Origin: Cranoglanis bouderius
Taxonomy: Eukaryota > Chordata > Actinopteri > Siluriformes > Cranoglanididae
Direction: 5' to 3'
DNA: 64,000 nucleotides
Assembly: GCA_023630585.1 (NCBI GenBank)
Contig: CM042560.1
Span: forward strand, 10,356,001 to 10,420,000
Shown here in pieces: positions 44,743 to 56,529 of this stretch; the first letter of the stretch is position 1, and each line of letters opens with the position of its first letter. The translations under genes and the position numbers were made by a program. Under the pieces are notes generated by a model, which was not told the DNA's origin, did not search any database, and saw only the letters and a program-made list of their open reading frames with translations.

Positions 44743-45418
44743 TTTTTCATTAGTGGAATATTTTCTTGTTCTCGGCTGTTTGTTGCATTCCTAGGCCTCT
44801 TAACATTTTATTTATGTTTATTTAAATGTTGACTGTATGCAAAAAAATGTTCAGTAAACAATGTTCAGTAAATGTTCTGGTAAAATGTCCGGTTCCTGGA
44901 CACCATGACCAGCACCAAAAATTCCTAGTGGAGACTCTGATATACATACATACATATGTATAAATACATACGTACATATAAAACTTGGAAAAAGCAGTGG
45001 GATATAGACTAATGTAAATGTAATATGTGCATTATAAATTAGTCCAGCCAGTAACATAATTTAAGCTACAGTATGACAGATGGTGGATGCTAGTTAGTTT
45101 ATATCATGATAATGATAACCTACCTGACAAACCCAAAGTCAAAACACCCAACTGCAAATCCAATCATAAAATGCATTTTACTGAACCTCACATTCACTAT
45201 GGCAGACTTTATCATGCCAGTCTGTCTTTCCTCCTGCATGAAATCCCTCATAAAATAAAACTGCACATATTCCCTTAGCTTTCTTATGTGAAAAGTAATT
45301 AGTGATTGTTTTCTGATTTATTAGTCATTGTGCAATGCACAGCACTATTGTTATCCGGTTTATATTGTTTTTATTTGTGATTGCACAGTGTGCAACACTT
45401 GTTATCCAATTTACACTA
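44743..45418. other. Anonymous sequence
   Basis: No feature recognised. Confidence 0.5.
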
Positions 45419-45545
45419 TACGGCCAAAGGTATGTGGAGTTCAGGTGTTTTAGCCACACCCATTGCTAACAGGTGCATAAAATCAAGCACATAGCTATGC
45501 AATCTCCATAGACAAACATTTGAAATAGTATGGGTCATACAGACA
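45419..45545 (+). mobile_element. End fragment of a Tc1-like element
   Basis: ACACTATACGGCCAAAGGTA, CCACACCCATTGCTAACAGG and CATAGCTATGCAATCTCCAT, followed by CATTTGAAATAGTATGGGTC where the transposase would start. The rest is lost. Confidence 0.65.
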
Positions 45546-45833
45546 AGCTTATGATTTTATATGTGACACTGTCATAAGATGCTGCTCTGCACCATTCATT
45601 TCTCATGAAATGAACGATAACATTAATGTTCTCTTTCTAATACATTATTGTTTCTATAGTAACCGCTCCTACACAGGGACTTGTACAGCAGATGCACTAA
45701 GATAATAAACAAAGTAATTCTTACAACTGCTTGTGGTTTTTTGTTAGGAGACGTTTATTTAACATATGCAAGTTGTAAGCACACTGTCTTGGTACTGCTA
45801 TCCATTTTCTCGGTGAAATGACAGGCTGTGTTT

Positions 45834-45872
<39 letters not shown>

Positions 45873-46002
45873 CTGGTGAAGAATGACTGTTTATTGCAGC
45901 TATAATGTAGGTGGGAACAGGAACTAACTTGTCTCTCGGTCGCTCCCCAACTTTAAATTTAACTATAAACTCCTAAAATGTGTGACATGTAGTGCATTAT
46001 CC

Positions 46003-46062
<60 letters not shown>

Positions 46063-46219
46063 GTAAGGGATAACACGACAGACTGTGCTATTATATGAAA
46101 ATAATACACTTCGGATGGGTTAGCAGCACTCGGCTTCTGCCTCGGGCAGCATCACACTCCCCTGCGTGCCCTATGATTGTATAACAGCACGGTCTGTCAT
46201 GTGTTATTCCTTACTTATT
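45546..46219. other. Anonymous sequence with (GT)n(GA)n and (TAA)n tracts
   Basis: (GT)n and (GA)n at 45834-45871 and about 18 ATA units at 46006-46062. No gene recognised. Confidence 0.7.
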
Positions 46220-46490
46220 TTTAGTGAAAGTGAAAGTGACGTGTGAAGGCCAATGTATGGTAACCCATACTTGGAATTTGTCCTCTGCATTTAACCCATC
46301 CAAGTTAGTGCACACACATTAGGAGTTGTGAGTAGTGAACACACACACTACAAACCGTGAACACACCCGGAGCAGTGGGCAGCCATTTTTGCTGCGGCGC
46401 CCGGGGAGCAGTTGAGGGTTAAGGGCCTTGCTCAAGTGCCCAACAGTGGCAGCTTGGCGGTGCTGGTATTTGAACTCACGACCTGTTACT
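46220..46490. repeat. Dispersed SINE-like repeat
   Basis: GTCCTCTGCATTTAACCCAT, GGAGCAGTGGGCAGCCATTT and GCGCCCGGGGAGCAGTTGAG belong to a repeat that is very common in teleosts (recalled). The last part (GGTATTTGAACTCACGACCT) is an inverted tRNA-like B box. Confidence 0.65.
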
Positions 46491-47699
46491 ATTAGGATTG
46501 CACTATTGCTTAATCACTCAGTGATTGCACAATGCACAAACTATTATGTTTCTTCTTTTCCTCCTCCTCCTCCTCCTCCTTCTTCTTCTTTTTTTGTCAA
46601 ATATGTGACTGGTAACTAGTCCTGCAGTTTTTGAGATATTGACACACAACCTATTCCATATTCGTAGGAGTGATCAGGAATGGTGTGCTTGTATAAAGAT
46701 TTTGGAAATATTCATCTGTTCTCCTGCTGCACTCGTTTTTCACCCCCCCCCCCCCCATTCACTTCAACAGGATTTAAAAAAACTTCTCTAATTCATTCAA
46801 TTCTTAATCTACAACCATGAAAATTCACATGCGACAGCATCAAAACATCCCAGTTTACCAAAACACTCTATGCCTGTGAACACTCCAGATCTGTACCTTT
46901 ACCTAAGAAAAAACTTTTAACAAAAGGCTTGACTAAAGAAATATGTTTTCAGCCTAGACTTAAACACTGAATCCCCAACACTAACTGGAAGGCTGTTCCA
47001 TAACTGTGGGGCTTTGCGAGAAAGCTCTGCCCCCTGCTCTAGCCTTTATTCAAGGTACCAACAAATGAGCCTGCACCACTGCAATTTACAGCACGAGGAA
47101 GAGGCCACGGAATTCAGGCATTTTAGCCGACTTTAGAGCAGTATTTCCGGTTAAAATGACATCTCAGGCACTGCTGTTAGAGCTCATTATGTTTCAGTGG
47201 ATCATTTTCCTTGGGTAAGAGACTTTGTTTATTTGATCAAATTTTTGGGAGAATCTATAAATTTATTTATTTCTTTTTAAGATATATTGAACTTGAACAT
47301 CTTGTTTACAATATTAAATATCTGTTCATACTCATTTTTGATTTATTTCTTTTTATAAAGACAAAAATGCAAATTCAGATGTTCAAAATATTCTGAAAAT
47401 CAAAGTGAATCATGAATTGTGAAGCCAGTATCGTGAATTGAATAAAATTGTGACTGGAATGAATTGTTACCAGCCCTATGCTTTAACATTTTAAAATAAA
47501 TGAAAACAAAACATTGTAATGTCGTTAAATTCTTTCACAGTGTTCACAGTGTTTAACCTACTAGTTATTATTATTCTCTCTACATAATCTTAGATCCTGC
47601 ACAGGAAAAGTGTACTTGTGCTTTTGGGATTGCCCCCCCCCCCCCAAAAAAAAAAAAAAAAAACCTTTCTAACCTTTCTTCATTCAGCAATACTGAAGA
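46491..47699. other. Mixed sequence with a second dispersed repeat at about 46890-47085
   Basis: 46890-47085 (TATGTTTTCAGCCTAGACTT, GGAAGGCTGTTCCATAACTG) resembles a common otophysan repeat. Poly-C tracts lie at 46743-46758 and 47632-47645, the latter followed by poly-A. No gene recognised. Confidence 0.5.
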
Positions 47700-47945
47700 C
47701 AATTTAAAATGCATTGCTCCACCTCCTGAAACCCTGGCAACCTCCTGGCCTGTAATAGCAACCAATTAGCACCCTTGCAACCAACTGTGTTTCCTCAGCA
47801 ACGAACCAGCTACAACTTAGTCACCATCTGGGATCATATTCAAACCTCCTAGAAACACCATAGCAGTCACCTGGAATCCCATAACAGCCACCTAGCAACA
47901 CCCTTGCAACCAGCTGAGTTTTCTTAGCAACCGACTAGCTACAAC
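47700..47945. repeat. Degenerate CCTAGCAAC minisatellite, locus 1
   Basis: Irregular repeats of units like CCACCTAGCAACACCCTTGC and GCAACCAACTG, about 20-22 bp long. The same motif forms locus 2 at 50400-50680. Confidence 0.75.
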
Positions 47946-47946
47946 T

Positions 47947-48006
47947 GAAGACATCTTTGCTCTACAGCATTTCTTTGCATGTGCCTAAAACTTTTGCACG
48001 GTACTG
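47947..48006 (+). mobile_element. Terminal 60 bp of the Tc1-type miniature family
   Basis: GACATCTTTGCTCTACAGCA to CTTTTGCACGGTACTG: the right end of the family at 12306. It abuts a GT/TA microsatellite. Confidence 0.75.
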
Positions 48007-48025
48007 TGTATGTGTGTGTGTGTAT

Positions 48026-48057
<32 letters not shown>

Positions 48058-48059
48058 CC

Positions 48060-48912
48060 GTCAGACGTTTCTTATAGTTGGCCACCAGGTTTGCACACAT
48101 CTCAGGAGGGATTTTGTCCCACTCCTCTTTGCAGATCCTCTCCAAGTCATTAAGGTCATTTTCAATGCCCTGGCTGAGGGAAGGAGGTTCTCACCCAAAA
48201 TCTGACGGTACATGGCCCCGTCCATCGTCCCTTTGATGTGGTGCAGTTGTCCTGTCCCCTTAGCAGAAAAACACCCCCAAAGCATAATGTTCCCACCTCC
48301 ATGTTTGACGGTGGGGATGGTGTTATGACTTGGGGTCATAGGCAGCATTCCTCCTCCTCCAAACACGGCGAGTTGAGTTGATGCCAAAGAGATCTGACCA
48401 CACCTGACCACAAGACTTTCACTCAGTTCTCCTCTGAATCATTCAGGCAAACTTCAGACGGGCCTGTATATGTGCTTTCTTGAGCAGGGCGACCTTTCGG
48501 GCGCTGCAGGATTTCAGTCCTTCACTGCATAGTGTGTTACCAATTGTTTTCTTGGTGACTATGGTCCCAGCTGCCTTGAGATCATTAACAAGACCCTCCC
48601 TTGTAGTTCTGGGCTGATTCCTCACCGTTCTCATGATCATTGAAACTCCACAAGGTGAGATCTTGCATGGAGCCCCAGACCGAGGAAGACTGACAGTTTC
48701 TTCCATTTGCAAATAATCGCGCCAACTGTTGTCACCTTCTCACCAAGCTGCTTGGCGATGGTCTTGTAGCCCATTCCAGCCTTGTGTAGGTCTACAATCT
48801 TGTCCCTGACATCCTTGGACAGCTCTTTGGTCTTGGCCATGGTGGAGAGTTTGGAATCTGATTGATTGATTGCTTCTGTGGACAGGTGTCTTTTTACAGG
48901 TAACAAACAGTG
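48060..48912 (-). pseudogene. Tc1-like transposase pseudogene, second copy of the 38269 family
   Basis: Minus strand from ATG at 48840 (MAKTKELSKDVRDKIVDLHK again). It has the same break after QARLKFA as the copy at 38.8 kb (48441-48444). In addition a small deletion follows IICKWKK, and a large one joins LLPSARALK to NDLERICKEEWD-type C-terminal sequence, removing both later acidic residues. The C-terminal piece (EMCANLVANYKKRLTD) is kept here but lost in the other copy. No terminal repeats: one side ends in a TA microsatellite (48036-48058). Confidence 0.88.
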
Positions 48913-49226
48913 CTCAAATATTGCTAATAGCCAATCAGTAGCCTCTTTCACATAACGTAATCATTTAAAGTTCAAAGTTCACCTAAATTCGTTGTCATGA
49001 AGCGAAGCCTACAGTCACTTCGCTTATGAGGCGAAACGTTATCATCCTGCACATGACTTTGAAAGTGAGATTGACTGCCTGGCATTAAAGAGTTAACAGG
49101 GAGTACAGGGACTCAAATAGACAAAAAGTTCCAGAAGGACTGAGGCAGTTGTTGGCTACTGTGAATACCACACCAGTCTCGAGTGGAGCGCAAGCAGGGT
49201 TTGTCCAAAATTAATCTTATTTGTAG
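48913..49226. other. Anonymous sequence
   Basis: No feature recognised. It precedes the candidate exon at 49227. Confidence 0.5.
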
Positions 49227-49403
49227 CTCGCAACGTGCATCCCTTCTCATCCCCATCATCTCGTCTCTGATGTTTTTGAACATCGTGGGTCCACCTCTTA
49301 CAGTGTTCTATCTCAAGCCATTTGTGCGCTCATGGATACGTAAGGGCCACAGGGAGGAGCAGGAGGACACTGACATGACAGCTTTGTGGAATATTTTGTC
49401 TTG
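49227..49403 (+). other. Candidate exon of unknown gene
   Basis: The acceptor-like TTATTTGTAG precedes and the donor TCTTGG|GTAAGA follows an open stretch of 177 nt. It encodes a hydrophobic segment (SLLIPIISSLMFLNIVGPPL, TVFYLKPFV), then a charged tail (RSWIRKGHREEQEDTDMTAL). This looks like a membrane-spanning segment with a basic-acidic tail. Codon choice is more gene-like than the surrounding AT-rich sequence. I do not recognise the protein; it is not part of kdm6a as known. It may also be a degraded transposon-encoded piece. Confidence 0.25.
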
Positions 49404-49859
49404 GGTAAGACGATTTTTTCTTGATTACGTTGTGCATTTAATGTTTATTGTAAGTACGCTTACTGTATGAAACGTAGCTTTGTTTTCAAAGTGCTTTGGG
49501 CAAATGTGTTTTGTAGTTAACTGAGGTGACAGCACATAAGCTGATAGAATGTGCAATCCATAAATGTTTCCCTTTGTACTGAAAATACTCACTGCTATTA
49601 AGTACGTTATGCTATTACGTCGCTGTACCAGTGTGATCAGTTACATATGCCTACCTATCAGCATTGAATATCATTGGCTATGTGAGATGCTGGAAGCATG
49701 ACCTTTCACGTGCCTCCCGACCTGCCGGATCACTACCCTCTTAGTCTTCCGGGACTTGCAGATTTACAAATTAAGCACTGCCTGGAGCATGCAGAAACAA
49801 TCAGCCAACATTGAAGATTTTCTTCACAAACACGCACTCACATTTTAAAATTCAAATTT

Positions 49860-50399
49860 AGCCTTTATATAGTACTCACTCCCTCTGCGTAGGCAAGAGA
49901 GATGATCTTGATCAGACCAATTTGGAGCATGTAGCTCCACCCACATAGATTTTGAGCTAATTTGCCTAATACTCCAAACATTCTTTTGCAAACAGTCCTA
50001 GGATTTTAGCCTTGTCTTCACAAATTTGTTGTCAAATGAGAGCTTGTTTCTCAAGAATTTTCAAAAGAATGTTGAGATTTGTAAGCAATATGGCCACCCA
50101 ACCGATCAATTATGGGGTGGTGCCTGGTTCACTCACATTTATACATTATGATTCTTTGCATGGATTTGAATGAAACATGAATGGTCATTGCAGCACAAGG
50201 TTCTGAAGACATCAACAGAGTTTGGGCTGTGGTCATCAATAAAGGGAGGAGTTAAGTTCTGATAACTTGTTTCTCATGAGTCCAGTCAAGCTGAAATTTG
50301 GCATTCTGCATCTATGTGCTAATCTACTGGCTATTTGATAATGACATGTTTAATTCACAAACATGGCCGTCATTGGCCAGTCAGCTTTCAGCAGGCATC
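49860..50399 (+). repeat. Unclassified abundant repeat, copy 3
   Basis: Shared blocks: TAGCTCCACCCACATAGATT, TAATTTGCCTAATACTCC, AGTCCTAGGATTTTAGCC, ATATGGCCACCCAACCGATC and CAGTCAGCTTTCAGCAGGCA, in the same order as the other copies. Confidence 0.62.
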
Positions 50400-50680
50400 A
50401 CAAACTTGAACAGTAGCAACCACCTGAGATATTGTATCAACCGCCTAGCATCACCCTACCAACCACAGTGGATACCATAGTAATGCCTAACAACACTATA
50501 GCAACAATCTGGCATACTCTAACAAATGCATAACAACTCCCTAGCAACCACCTGAGATACCATAGCAACCACCTAGCAACACCCTAGAAGCCACATTGAA
50601 ATACTTAGCAACACCCTTGCCAACTACCTGGGATACCACATAGCATGCCCTAGCAACATATTAGCAACACCCGGAACCTG
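50400..50680. repeat. Degenerate CCTAGCAAC minisatellite, locus 2
   Basis: Units such as CCTAGCAACCACCTGAGATA and CCATAGCAACCACCTAGCAA repeated irregularly, joined directly to the right side of the unclassified repeat copy 3. Confidence 0.8.
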
Positions 50681-50888
50681 TTTAAGCTGCACAATCACTC
50701 TCCATTCAGGAAATGCATTTCTTCAGGAAATGCACTTTTTTAGTTTTTTGTTGTCCAGCTTTGAGATCTCAATGAATTTTCCATCCAAATGCCCAATCAA
50801 ACAATTCTGGAACAGTTTTACTGTTTAAATGTAATAAAATTGCTAATTTAATTAAATGACATCATCATGTCCCATAACCCCCCAAGAG

Positions 50889-52270
50889 AGGTCATTGGGG
50901 CACTACAGATGATCTATTGACCAGCTGTCTCCATTTCACTCTGTCCTTTGCAGCTCTCATTGCTTGGCTGGACTTCAGTTTAGTCCACTCTGGGATGTTA
51001 TCTTCCCATCTCTTCTTCTGTCTCCCCTGCTTCCTGTTTCCTTGTACAGTGCCTTGGAGGATGGTCTTTGCTAGGCCTGACGATCTGGTGATGTGACCGA
51101 ACCATTTCAACTTTCTCTTTTTGACAGTTGTGAGAAGGTCATTGTAGGGTCCAATAGCTTGGCTTCTTTGTTAGTGATGTGCTGGGTATAGGCAATTCCC
51201 AGGAGTCTTCTGTAGCATCTCATCTCCAAGCTTTGTATTCTTCTCTGTAATTCTGCTATGACGGTCCATGTTTCATAAGCATAGAGAAAAATTGAGATGA
51301 CAGTTGAGCACAATAATCTCATTTTTGTTCCAAGACTGATGTTTCGGTCTTTCCAGATAGGCTTAAGGCATGTCAGTGCCGCGGTTGTTTGAGCGATCCT
51401 GGCGAGAACTTCTTGCCTGGACCCTTCATCTAAGACGATCGTTCCTAGGTATTTGAAGCTCTTTCTACCAAGCTGGCCAGTTCTTTTTCACCTCAGCTAG
51501 CCCATCGATATCATCTGCAAAATGGAGGTTATTGATTGTTCTGCCTCCTATGCTGACGGTTCCCTCATGGTTTTCCAGGGCATCTGTCATTATGCGCTCC
51601 AGGAAGATGTTGAACAGAGTGGGAGAGAGTAGGCACCCTTGACGCACTCCTATTGTTATCCTGAACCACCTTCCAATGACTCCATTTTGGAGGACTGCAC
51701 TGGTGGCCTTGCCATACAGGTGTTTGATGACTCTGACCAGGTTGGGGCTGATGTTATACTTCCTCATGGTCTCCCACAAAGCTGCATGCCGGACCCGGTC
51801 AAATGCTTTCTTGAAATCCACAAACACATGGTAAAGATGTTGCTGATGTTTCAGGTACCACTTGCAGATGATTCTTAGGTTGAAAATCTGTTCAGTGGTG
51901 CTGCGCCCTGCCCTGAATCTGGCCTGTACCTCTGCGATGGTGTGTTTGGCTTGAGATTTCAATATTATTTTTAGAAGCTGATAAGCCTTCTTGTTGTTGT
52001 TCTTTGTTTTCAGACTGTTTTCTATTTCCTGGCATTGGTCTTCTATCCAGGTCTGTTTTCATCCCTTTTCTGATATCCTTATTAATCTTTCTGTAAGCAT
52101 CAGCTCCCACAGGTGTGTGCTCTTTTTCTTCAGTTCTCCATGTTTGTCACACGTCTAAAAGCTCAGTAGTGACCCACGGATTCTTCTTTTGGGCAATGTT
52201 TGCCAAGAACCTCCATGGATGCTTCCTTCACTGCTGAGGTGAAGGTGGTGGTCATGGTGATTGTGGTAAA
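50889..52270 (-). pseudogene. Non-LTR retrotransposon (LINE) remnant with reverse transcriptase
   Basis: Minus strand. A 165-codon frame (51465-51962) has reverse transcriptase motifs: ARFRAGRSTTEQIFNLR, VFVDFKKAFDRV, GVRQGCLLSPTLFNIFLERI and the catalytic HFADDIDGLA (FADD at 51510-51521). Downstream pieces in other frames carry YLGT-like, FLYAYETWTV, QSLEMRCYRRLLGI and the C-terminal WFGHITRSSGLAKTILQGTV to NRSSVVPQ. Upstream (51892-52270) there is a short part (RKINKDIRKGMK) of the linker, but the first reverse transcriptase motifs are missing: the frame jumps straight to the motif before FRAGRST. No endonuclease. 5' truncated, internally deleted and frameshifted. Clade not decided. Confidence 0.87.
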
Positions 52271-54477
52271 TATATAAATAAACTATACTATATATGCCTT
52301 TAATATCATGAAGTTTGCGTCTAGTGGTCTGATGCTACACGCAACACCAAAAAATGTCTAAATCTTCCTAAAAATATAAATTAATATGAAAAGCAAACAT
52401 GTATTGGATATTAAGACTTGTTTTGTGTAGTTTGTTATAAATCTTCTACTGAAAAACAGGACAAATACACTGATTATTGCTCAAGTGCACTGTCGCAATA
52501 TGAAGTGATTTTTATATTGACTTGAGCTGATTGTGGAAGACTTTATCGGCGGCAAGGAGAGGGAAGGCGGAGGCAGGCTTGATCCAACACAAATGCTTTT
52601 ATTTTTCATCTTTTTTTCTTTCCGCTTTTCAGCGTTCTTTTTTTCCCACACACACGCACACACACACACATCCTCACCTCCTCACTGCAACAAAGAACAA
52701 TCATTAGTAACATTCCCTACAGATGTGCAATCCTTACCACTCGCTTTCTCCGGCTCTGCCCTCCATTCACAAACCGGCGCTCGTACACGCCCTTGCCTCC
52801 ACACTGATATTTTAGTTTAAATATATACAAAACAGGCTGAAATTATTTAATAAAAGCAGATTTCCCTTATTCTCTCCCTCTTTCTCTCCCACCTCTCACA
52901 CTAACTGCTCTCACAGTCAGTGACAGGCAGCCTGGGCTTCTTTTTGGTCAGAAACCACCACCTCTGGCAAACTCTTTAGTTAAAACAAAAATGCTCGTTT
53001 TAAAAATGAGCTTCAGTGATTAATATTAGTGCTTTGCTGCGCTCCGTTCAAATCAAAGCTCAGCATTAGTTTTATTTACAAAAATAAAATTAGTTTTATT
53101 TTTATTTCCCTGAACTGTGCAACTGTGAAATAATGTGTGAAACCTAACTAGCCAGATACCATCCAACATTGCTTAGCCTAGGTAACTAGCTAATAAACTA
53201 CCTAGTGTGTTGTTGTAGCTAACTAGCTTCCTAACTTCAGTCAAAGAGAAAGTGACAGTAACACTGATGTCCTTTGAGACGTTGGTTAAAGTGTTGAATA
53301 GGTACTTACTTACCATTAACGCTTAAGTGTGTGAAGACGATAAAAACTGTACACCTGCCTTTATGAGATGCGGTAGAAAGAAACGGTTACGCTTCCCCTA
53401 ACACAAGAGTAGATTAGGGTCTTCTGAAACAAGTGGGTATACTGAGGGTATACACTAATATTGATCCTTAGAAGTCGTTATGCGCAAACAACCCTGGGGA
53501 AAAAGTAAGCATATAGCATATAGGTGCGTATGGCCCCGAATACACCATAGCGTCTAATACGTACACGTATTAGACATACTCGTAAAGGTATAAATCTGCC
53601 TTTACCCAAAGTGGCATCTAGTTTATTATATCTATGGTCACAGCACTCTTTACTGGCATCCTAAGCATTATTTCTGTTTTGATAAATCAATGAAGTTGTC
53701 TTTTTGGAAACGATGATACTTGGTAGTTAGTTCTCCTTCATATGCCGGCAGTCCATTTAAGATTATTTCAACAGCACTTTGTATTGTTTTACTCTCAAAT
53801 TAATTTTCTCCACTTCAACTCGACCATCCAAAATGCACAAAAACACTTTAATGCAGCAAAAAGTGATAGAGCAACAGTTTGGCAACTCAGCATGCTTACC
53901 AGAGTCAAAGTTCTGTCAGTATATAATTTCAGGTTCCTGTAGCAAGAACTCATTGTAGCGCTTATGAGCATATAAAATCATTTGTTATTTGTCATAAGGC
54001 GCACATTGATAATGTATTATGTTTACTACTACTAATACTATTAATACTTGATGAAATTTCAGAATTTCTACAGCATATCTATCCCATATGTTTACAGATG
54101 CTTTCAGACTAAATGCAAGTTCATTTTCTGAAAGTTTATATAGTGTAGTTGGAAATTGTCTGGTTATTTTCTCGGCAAGCAAATGATCTATGCATTCTGC
54201 AGAAAAAAATTATTAATTTCCCCAAATTATGGTGTACCCCTTTTGAATGTGTAGGACTGAATACTACAATATCCTTATTAATTAGACGTTGCAAAACATT
54301 TTGCAGCTGGAGACTCCATTCCTCAATAAATGTTATGCCCTTCAAAACTCGAATTGCCAGTTATGTAGGCCATCTTGCTTTTCAGGATTTCACCTGCCAC
54401 CTGACAGTAGTTACAGAACATTACCTTGCTGTCTTGGTCATAAATAGCCTAGGCTAATCTTTAACCCATTGTGTGTT
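52271..54477. other. Anonymous sequence
   Basis: (CA)n at 52647-52670. The frame at 52533-52820 spans it and has no recognisable product. I searched by eye for kdm6a linker or JmjC exons and saw none. Confidence 0.5.
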
Positions 54478-54651
54478 AACTCGGCAGATTTTTCTGTCAG
54501 CTGAGGAGGAGGCTGGCCCGTCAGCTGCGCTAACACTGGAGCTAACACTGGCCGTAACCAGTGAAACATTAAATCTTGAGGGTGACTCGTCATCCTATAA
54601 ACGGTGTCTTTTCTCAGTGGATGACGTGCCAGGATGTTGGCTTGTCGAGGT
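54478..54651 (+). other. Second candidate exon of unknown gene
   Basis: Acceptor-like GTTAACTCGGCAG, then 168-174 open nt, then donor-like GTCGAG|GTAACA. It encodes FLSAEEEAGPSAALTLELTL, then AVTSETLNLEGDSSSYKRCL and FSVDDVPGCWLVE: acidic and Ser/Thr-rich, with no domain I recognise. It could be an exon, or the N-terminal part of a transposon protein. Confidence 0.18.
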
Positions 54652-55400
54652 AACATTTAGACCTGTGAAAAATATATGTTGTTGTTTCTTATAATATTCA
54701 ATTTCGTCTCTGTCATTTAGCTTATCTAGACAATAATGCTACCTCACACGGTTCTTTGATAGCATGTCCTTGGCAATGCAATTGTACACGGTCGATTGAA
54801 TTAATATTTGTTTGCACGGAATATTTTTTAATGGCAAATGCAAGCAAAACTGTCAGATTGTACAGCACTAAGATATAGTCTAGGTGATATTCGAAATATA
54901 CATGTATTACAGCACAAAACTGTGGTCCTTATGTAAAAACTGCCAAGTGATCAATAATGGTTTTAGATCGGTGTTTTCAGCTCATGATGAGGAGAGAAAG
55001 TTGCATATGGCTCCTTACTAATCATTTGAGCGCTGCTCATTTACAGTCTGTGGTGGCTGAAAGAGTGCTACAAGTATTACCAAATCATTTCTTGTCTTGG
55101 CACCATGTTCTCAAAAATAAAAAAACTGACAACAGACAATAGTCATCAGCTAATATATTTAACTCAAGTCCATGTTAATGTTTTAAAAGCAACATTTCTA
55201 TATTATAGGCCACTGTCTGCTTTGTTGGTGAAGGTTGGTCATGGTAATATACTTCATTATAACTACAACATGTGCAGTAAATAAGAGCATGTGAATATTA
55301 GGAACTCCTCTGACAGACTAGCTGTACCATGAACTTGCAAAAGCTGATGACTAATGCAGCAGCTTGACAGCTTCTTTACAGTTGGATGTTATTACCTAGC
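54652..55400. other. Anonymous sequence
   Basis: No feature recognised. The short frame at 54957-55142 has no known product. Confidence 0.5.
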
Positions 55401-55419
55401 AATCAAAGACTTAGTCTTA

Positions 55420-56410
55420 TTGACTGCATTGAACTGCATTCATAATGGGGTTAAGCTGGACTAGACGCAACCAGGCCTGATTACTGCAAGCCCTGTTCAA
55501 TCAAATCAGCACTTAAATAGAACTTTTTCAACACCATGAAGTTGGTTAAAAGGTCTTACTCAGTAACACACTATGCCAAAATTGAAAGAAATTCCTGAAA
55601 TGAGGAGGAAGAGGGTGATTGAAATGCATCAGTCTGGGAAGGGTTACAAAGCTATTTCAAAGGCTCTGGGACTCCGAAAGACCAAAGTGAGAGCCATTAT
55701 CTCCAAATTCCCAGAAGTGGCCAACCTTCCAAAATTCCTCCAAGAGCACAGCAACATCTAGCAAGTCACAAAAGAGCCAAAGACAACATCACAGAACCTA
55801 CAGGCCTCTCTTGCCTAAATAAAAGTCACTGTTCATGACACTGGGCAGAAATGGCATCCATGGAAGTGTGGTGAGGCGAAAACCACTGCTAACTCAGAAG
55901 AACGTTAAGGCTCATCTGAATTTTGCCAAAACACACCTTGATGATCCTCAAAGCTTTTGGGAGAATGTTCTGTGGATTGATGAGTTGAAAGTGGAACTGT
56001 TTGGAAGATGGGGTCCTGTTAGATCTGGTGTAAACCAAATACAGAATTGCACAAAAAGAACATCATACCCACGGTCAAGCATGGTGGTGGAAGTGTGATG
56101 GTGTGGGGATGCTTTGCCGCTTCAGGGCTTGGGCAACTTGCAATAATTGAGGGAAACATGAATTCTGCTCTCTACCAGAAAATCCTAAAGGAGAATGTTC
56201 GGTCTTCAGTCTCTAAGTTGAAACTCAAACGCAACAGGATTATGCAGCAAGACAATGATCCAAAGCATAGGAGACTGATCTCCAGTTATCGGAAGCATTT
56301 GGTTGCAATTATTTCTGCTAAAGGTGGCACAACCAGCTTTTAGGTTTAAGGGGGCAATTTGTTTGTCACATTGGTGATAGGTGTTGGATAACTTTTTTTT
56401 GCTTCAATAA
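55420..56410 (+). mobile_element. Tc1-like element remnant with internal deletions
   Basis: + strand transposase from ATG at 55573: PKLKEIPEMRRKRVIEMHQS and GKGYKAISKALGLRKTKVRA (helix-turn-helix). A stop follows at 55759. Next come NGIHGSVVRRKPLLTQKNVK and ENVLWIDELKVELFG (first Asp, with Ile replacing the usual Ser or Thr). A frame change is followed by IPTVKHGGGSVMVWGCFAAS and IMQQDNDPKH (second Asp). A deletion then jumps to the last residues (HLVAIISAKGGTTSF), so the catalytic Glu is missing. No clear terminal repeats. Confidence 0.87.
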
Positions 56411-56529
56411 AAAAAAACTGTATTGTGTGTTAACTCAGGCTGCCTTTGTTTTATGCTGTATTTCATTTGAAGATCTAAAACTATATAGTATGATACACAA
56501 AAAAGGAAGAAATCAGGATGGGCCAAATA

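Noticed and set aside
47700..50680. Possible CRISPR-like array (repeated CCTAGCAAC units)
   Set aside because: Units are irregular and degenerate without constant spacers; this is a minisatellite in a vertebrate genome.
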